DNA of 64,000 nt, taken from Periconia sp. R9002. Lineage: Eukaryota; Ascomycota; Dothideomycetes; Pleosporales; Periconiaceae. Positions 58,813-64,000 of this stretch are shown in pieces; the first letter of the stretch is position 1; the number at the start of each line of letters is the position of its first letter. Made by a program: the position numbers and the translations under genes. The stretch is taken from positions 558,001-622,000 of the forward strand of contig JAMAHW010000001.1 of NCBI GenBank assembly GCA_023627715.1, in the 5' to 3' direction. Under the pieces are notes generated by a model. It searched no databases, was not told the DNA's origin, and saw nothing but the letters and a program-made list of their open reading frames with translations.

Positions 58813-59634
58813 ATGAAACTGATGGTCTTGCTGGTGCTGGCCATTGCCAGCGCTGTCTACGCCGCTCCGGCCTACTTCCAATCTGTTGCTACCCGGCACC
58901 TTGATCAGAATGTCCCCAGCACCAGCGACCAAAACTTCATTAGCACCGTCATGAACGCTCACTGGTTTTGGCGCCGCATGCATTGCGCGCAGGAGTTAGT
59001 GTGGGATCCCAATTTAGCTCAGTTGGCTTTGGACTCCGTCACCAGCTGCTCGCACACAATTCAACATGTCAGTTTTGAACCATTCATTTTACTTGATCAT
59101 ATGCGCTTCTTATTGGCTCATTATACTTACACAACTTCGAAACTGTAGGACAGAGCCGGCAGCAACCTCTCTGGCGTCAGCCCTGCCCCTACCGGCTACG
59201 ATGATTGGATCAAAATGGCCCGCGATTGCATCCACGGATGGCATGAGGAGGAACCAAAATACCCCTATGGAAGCCCCCAGGTATCAGGCAATGCAGGCTA
59301 TCTCCATTTCACTCAGATGGTTTGGCGTGATACCGCTCGGGTCGGATGCGCCATGTCCAACTGCGGAGACCTCACCAGTGCAAGCCCAGCCCGCATCTAC
59401 TGCTGTAAGACATTCATTTTTTAGACTCACCGAGACTCTGTGTTGTGTTTTTTGGCATTTGTTTGAAATTTACTGTCAACGTCAACGTATCTAAGCTTCC
59501 ACTCACTGACTTGAGCAATAGTCTACGACAGCATGGGCAACAACATAGCCGCGGGAGAGTTTGAGAAGAACGTATGGCCACCCGTCTGCTATGCGCCATC
59601 CAGGCAAGAAGCGGTCGAACGTTTCGGCTACTAA
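58813..59634 (+). CDS. secreted CAP-superfamily (PR-1/SCP-like) protein
   Basis: Three exons: 58813-59067, 59149-59404 and 59522-59634; 207 aa. A signal peptide is evident (MKLMVLLVLAIASAVYA). The CAP domain starts with NAHWFWRRMHCAQELVWDPNLAQLA. It continues with SNLSG, then the CAP signature LHFTQMVWRDTARVGCAMSNC, and ends with RIYCCFYDSMGN-type sequence across the last junction and NVWPPVC. Members bind sterols or other lipids and are exported by yeasts and plant- or animal-associated fungi. The Glu of the usual GENL motif is replaced (GSNL), and a His precedes it (QHD), so part of the metal-binding tetrad is altered. The last intron is about 117 bp, longer than most here. The function is probably extracellular. 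Confidence 0.92.
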
Positions 59635-61205
59635 ATATCCCCTTCTCCGGCCTCGACATGTGCCACTTTGCATTATGCCATGCGTCTTATCTCCATCTGT
59701 GGGGTAGAACGCAACGAATTGCACTCAACAGTTAGAACGAGAAAGTCTCCGGGGACACAAAAATATGTTGAATACGCTGGATCAGGTATTTTGGGAGAGC
59801 AGCAGGATCAAAAGATGATACCATTGAAAGCATTTTAGTGACTGGCCCCGCTGCTTTCATACTGGTCCTCTGCAATGTATATCAGCCAGCCTCGATGCAA
59901 ACTTGTAACCGGGGGAAACATGACGATGAAATGACTTCATTTGGTTTAACCTGTCTATATCCTGTTCTTCGTGTCGGTCCTCGAAAGATGGAATCCGCGA
60001 GTATGGTCTCGTCCTTTCGAGCGGGACCGCGGGTCTACAGCTTTTTGGATGGAAGAATCGGATCAATACCCTTCATACCCCTAACTCAATCCATGAAAGT
60101 CTCCCACAAGTAACTCTTAATGCCGTGGAGACGTGACATGTGCCTTGATCATAAACCTCCAGCCTCCCTACTGTTCTCTCAACTACCTACCTATGTACAT
60201 TTTCTTTTGATCGAACTATTAGGAGGGGGGTTTTATCTCGACAAAGACAAGATCCAAAAGTAGGAAACCAAAAAAAGGCGGACCGCCTTTTGATACCAAA
60301 AAAATCTCAATACATATGCCCGACTTTTTGATTTCAAGTCTAGTGTCCATACGTCTCGGCATGCGTTCTCAATCAAACGTACCTCACAGACAGGGAAGTC
60401 AACTAGCGCTTGGCAAAATCATTATTATGTAGCACCGTCGAGAGGAATACTGTATATACACCGAGAATTGCACGTGTATGAGGTATGTATGCATTCACTC
60501 CAGGTCCGGTCCTGGCTTGAGGGACGTTAATCGTGAAAGTTCTATTGTGCTGTGATGCCGTGCGCCCGAGTGAGTAAGATAATGACTCTGCAAACGATTC
60601 TTTTTACACATTTCTTCCTTTTTCCTTTCTTCATTAGTTATACATACTCCAGTCCAGGGACGGAAGGAAAGAAAAGGGCAGAAGGGAGAAACAAGAAGGC
60701 CATTAATCACATCAGAGCACAAATGAACACACACGAACGATGAATGGATGGAGGAAGAAGAATCATTTAGCCCAGGGAATCCAGCAAGGCATTCCACCTC
60801 TTCACCCCTCATCCCTCTCACACGTAGCAGCCCCCCAACAAGCCTACATATATACGAAAGCATGCATCGAAATTTCCCCATCCTCCTACCTTTCCCCCAG
60901 CGGATGTAACACCTTGAATTGGCTTAAACTGTTGCTTAACGTTGGATAGTGGGGGTGGGATACTACTATTTGCCCACCGATGAGCGATTCCTCCTTGCTT
61001 CAAGGATGATGTCTTTATGTCATCTCCTCTGTGTTTCTCTCTCTCTCTCGCTCATACTTCCAGATGCGTATATAAAAAGTCACGTATGAACAGGTAGCGT
61101 GAGCATATATGCTCACATACCGAGGCCATATCTTCGTCATTGCCTATCACGTAACAGCAGCAAGTGAAGAGAAGAAAGAAGGAAATGATCGTTGCTGCCG
61201 TGGAA
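59635..61205. other. convergent intergenic region
   Basis: About 1.6 kb between the CAP gene (+) and VPS23 (-), containing both 3' ends. A 19-nt palindrome is listed next. No gene seen. Confidence 0.6.
60273..60291. repeat. 19-nt palindrome AAAAGGCGG-A-CCGCCTTTT
   Basis: Nine-base arms around a single central A form a perfect inverted repeat containing CGGaCCG. Inverted CGG triplets are contact sites of fungal Zn(II)2Cys6 factors, but the position between two 3' ends argues against a promoter element. It could also fold as an RNA hairpin. Confidence 0.6.
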
Positions 61206-63260
61206 TCACCGCATGCCGTAATCGGTCAACCCCATGCCCCGCGCTATCTTCTTGATAAGCGCCTTCTTGAGGAATTGTTCTCGGGCTAAGGACCTAGTTT
61301 GCTGTCACGCGAGAAACGTGTTAGTTCTCGATAATTCACAGCGACGAAAAGAATCAGAGCCAAAGAAGAACAAACATACCTTTACGAAGACATCGCCGCC
61401 AATCCTCCCCTTATCCAACGCCCGCCCCAGCACAAACAACGCCTCAGCAATCGCTCTCTCCTCAGCAGCAACGCTGTATAGCTGACCCCCAACCACAGTG
61501 GGTGCAACCAACACATCGTCGACGTCGGGGGCTTTCCTCCGCCTCGCATCCTCCATGACACGATCGGCCTCGCGCATAGCGTCGCGCAAAATGTTTTCGT
61601 TGCTGGAAAGTGCGGCGTCGAGTTGCTGCAACTGGTCGATTTCGGATTGCAGCGTCGCGTAGGCAGATTGTAGGGCAGCTTGCTGTGCTCGTAAGGGTGC
61701 AATGGCAGCGTTGTTTTGAGTCACTGTCCGCGTGAGCTGCGCGATGAGAGTAGTGGAAAGCGCGTTAAGGAGCGCGTCCTTCTCTGGATTCGGAGGCACG
61801 GGTGGTACGGGGAGGTCTTTCTGCGGCCCGGCTTGAGAGGGGATGGTGACGGAAAGGATATCTGTGTCCATGTCCATGAGATTAGGTGGTGGGGCGGCAG
61901 GTTGCGGAGGAGGCGGTGCTTGCTGCTGATAGGGGGCATGTTGGGGAGGGTAGACATGTGATGGTTGTTGTTGCTGTTGCTGGTTATGATACTGTGAGGG
62001 TTGGGCTTGAGGAACAGCATGTTGAACCTGACTGTACGGAGGTTGCCCTTGGTATTGCTGTGAATGAAATGCCGATTGCTGCTGTGGTAGAGGAGCAGCT
62101 TGCTGATACCGTCCTGTACGTTGTTGGTTTTCTGGAGAGATTGGACTGACAGGACTTCTGAGCTGCTCATGTGACTGAATAGGGTTTCCTTGGGAATGAG
62201 CATGTGGTCTCATATGATTTGGAGCTGGTGTTGCAGGGCCCGGGCCATGACTTGGTTGGGGATGACCTGAGTGCTGGCTGGGCGCAGGGCCATGTTGTTG
62301 CCAGTGATTATTTTGGGTATATCCATTGTTTTGCGGTTGTTGAGGATGTTGGTGGTACTGGTGTTGGGAAGGCTGTTGTGGAGGTAGGGGAGGCGGCCGT
62401 GAATATCTATCCTGTTTCTGCTGCGGGCTCGGCCTGGCTTGCTCATATGGTTTAGGTGGTTTCGGAGGAGGGGGCGGTGCTTGACCCGAGGGCCCTGGCG
62501 CAGGAGACGCTATAGGAGGAGTTTGTATAGGCTTCTGCCATTCCGTCGGAGGAGGAGGCACAGGTGGAGGAGCTGGCGCATTCTGATGCTGCGGCTGTTG
62601 TTGTCTCGACCGCACAGGCGGTTCTTTTGCGAACACACCTCGTAGCACGGCAAGGAAATCAAACAAAGTGCTCTTCTATTCTATGTGTCAGCACCAAGGC
62701 TTACCAAAAGCAAAAGCGCCTGGTCTGGAAGCGCGCATATTGACTTACGTCCCAGTACTTCCCCCACTGTGCCAGGTACGGGTGGTACACTCTGCCATCT
62801 CCACTGACATGTTGCCCTGGCCTGACTAGCATGTCTTGCGAAGGTGTTACATATACAATCGGCGATTCTCGGGGGTAGTTGTGCGGCACCCATATCACGA
62901 TCGGAAATCCATAGACCTGTTCGCGAAAAGTGACAGGCACAGTGCCTCCGATGCGCAGGAGCAGCGCCGAAGCTCCATTCTCGTAGGCTGGTATGGTAAG
63001 CGCATGATTTACCTACATATCGGCAGGTATAGCGAAATTGGCGTTGCCGCAGAGGCAAAACGTACTATAGACTTCTGTCCGTGGGGAGAGTGAAGGGTAG
63101 TTGGAGAGGGTTTCGGCGACGTCGTGGTACGTTCGATTTACATCTGCATACTCCTAAGCAGTTGTTAGCTCTTTGCGTCATAAAAGAATCGTTTGAATTG
63201 CCTTACACTAGGGAGTACGCTGTACAGCCAGTTGAGCACCTTTTCTGGCACACCGGCCAT
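61206..63260 (-). CDS. VPS23: ESCRT-I subunit VPS23/STP22 (TSG101)
   Basis: Five exons: 63260-63207, 63153-63066, 62987-62749, 62675-61380 and 61301-61206; 590 aa. The N-terminal UEV domain (1-about 150) reads VPEKVLNWLYSVLPS, EYADVNRTYHDVAETLSNYPSL, YENGASALLLRIGGTVPVTF, YPRESPIVYVTPS and HPYLAQWGKYWDKSTLFDFL, and lacks the E2 catalytic Cys as expected. A long Pro/Gln-rich linker (about 155-420) follows, with repeated QQQ and PPP runs. Then come a coiled coil (about 435-510) and the steadiness box, completed by the last exon (QTRSLAREQFLKKALIKKIARGMGL). The protein recognises ubiquitinated cargo and P-T/S-A-P-type ligands for sorting into multivesicular bodies. Every junction is supported by restored family sequence. 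Confidence 0.95.
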
Positions 63261-63632
63261 GGTGCATGTGAGGTTCAAGATGGCGCGGGGGAGCTCCGAC
63301 CGGGATTCGACACTTGGACGTGTTGTACATCACATCATGGCACCTTGGCACAGACACAGGCAACTGCCGTCGTTAATCAGGCACTCAATCTCGCCGTCAA
63401 ATATCATACAGCACGAACCATATTCACAGGGAGCACTGAATTGAAAGGTGCAACGACAGTATAATTGTATGCCCCGCGATTGAATGCGCGTGAGAGCTAG
63501 ATTAAATTGTATACAGCGAATGTTAATCGTGATCATATGAATGAACGCCGTCCCCCAAAAGCACGGATATCTCGATATGCCTCAAGGCAAATGTATAATA
63601 CAGTATGAAACAGATTTTTATGTCAGACAGAT
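63261..63632. other. intergenic, VPS23 promoter
   Basis: About 370 bp between NFS1 and VPS23, both on the minus strand. No gene; it holds the VPS23 promoter and the NFS1 3' UTR. Confidence 0.6.
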
Positions 63633-64000
63633 TTAATGCTGACTCCACTCAATCGATTTGAGATCGATTCCTTCTTGCACCATTTCCCAAAGGGGACTTG
63701 CCTCGCGCAATCTCTCTACGCGATCTTTGACGACGTTGAGAACATAATCAATCTCAGCCTCGGTAGTGAATCGACCAATACCAAATCTGATACTGCTGTG
63801 AGCACTCTCATCGCTGCTGCCTAGCGCCCGGAGCACATAGCTTGGCTCGAGGGATGCAGACGTGCAGGCACTGCCGGATGAAAGGGCAATCTTGTTCAAG
63901 CCCATCAAGAGTGATTCTCCTTCAACGTATGCAAATGAAACATTCACACAACCGGGGTAGTGTTTCTCCCGGCTACCGTTCAGTGTTGTATGTTCCATAG
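63633..64000 (-). CDS. NFS1: cysteine desulfurase NFS1, C-terminal part (cut by window edge)
   Basis: The last 122 codons of the gene; the 5' part lies beyond the window. The sequence contains [20 protein letters not shown], then the active-site loop [17 protein letters not shown] with the sulfur-accepting Cys. It continues with the conserved [19 protein letters not shown] and ends LKSIEWSQH, the typical terminus of eukaryotic NFS1. The PLP-dependent enzyme removes sulfur from cysteine for Fe-S cluster assembly in mitochondria and tRNA thiolation. No damage is visible in the part present. Confidence 0.95.
   Translation of the reverse strand, partial: MEHTTLNGSREKHYPGCVNVSFAYVEGESLLMGLNKIALSSGSACTSASLEPSYVLRALGSSDESAHSSIRFGIGRFTTEAEIDYVLNVVKDRVERLREASPLWEMVQEGIDLKSIEWSQH

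Noticed and set aside
1..64000. CRISPR array, rRNA, prophage or secondary-metabolite cluster
   Set aside because: No regularly spaced repeats, no rRNA-like sequence, no polyketide or peptide synthetase domains; the genes are ordinary eukaryotic fungal types.

Overview
The window is nuclear DNA of a filamentous ascomycete (Pezizomycotina). Nearly every gene is closest to a fungal family. Introns are short (about 45-100 bp), with GTAAGT, GTATGT or GTACGT donors, CTAAC-like branch sites and CAG/TAG acceptors. Genes lie on both strands without operons, and intergenic spaces range from about 0.4 to 6 kb. The genus cannot be named from the sequence alone. All splice models were built by eye from frame continuity and family motifs; each one closes to a whole number of codons.

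Layout. 0-6.5 kb: a small inverted-repeat element at the left edge, a HAD-IIA hydrolase (-), and an unrecognised 673-aa hydrophilic protein (+). 6.5-13.7 kb: a long purine- then pyrimidine-rich leader and an intronless phosphoinositide phospholipase C (+). 13.7-19.8 kb: a 6.2-kb gene-free stretch with microsatellites and a diverged direct repeat. 19.8-26 kb: the NMD helicase UPF1/NAM7 (+) and a secreted histidine acid phosphatase (+). 26-48 kb: a gene-poor, repeat-bearing compartment. It holds an aminoglycoside-phosphotransferase-like pseudogene (-), a DUF4185-like protein (+), a small low-complexity protein (-), a bilirubin-oxidase-like multicopper oxidase with an unusual His/Gly-rich tail (+), a membrane protein (+), an HNH-domain protein (+), two decayed copies of one MITE-like element, and a disordered hydrophilic protein (-). 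49-64 kb: compact conserved genes, namely a secreted carboxylesterase/lipase (+), GTP cyclohydrolase II RIB1 (-), an MFS sugar transporter (-), the Mediator kinase CDK8/SSN3 (+), a secreted CAP/PR-1-like protein (+), the ESCRT-I subunit VPS23 (-), and the 3' end of the cysteine desulfurase NFS1 (-, cut by the window edge).

Functionally this is a mixture of housekeeping genes (mRNA surveillance, lipid signalling, riboflavin synthesis, Fe-S assembly, endosomal sorting, Mediator) and secreted or accessory genes (phosphatase, oxidase, esterase, CAP). The genes do not form one pathway, and I see no biosynthetic cluster, CRISPR array, rRNA or confident tRNA. The most unusual items are the oxidase tail, the two families of short inverted-repeat elements, the decayed kinase-like pseudogene, and the marginal splice structure of the HNH gene.
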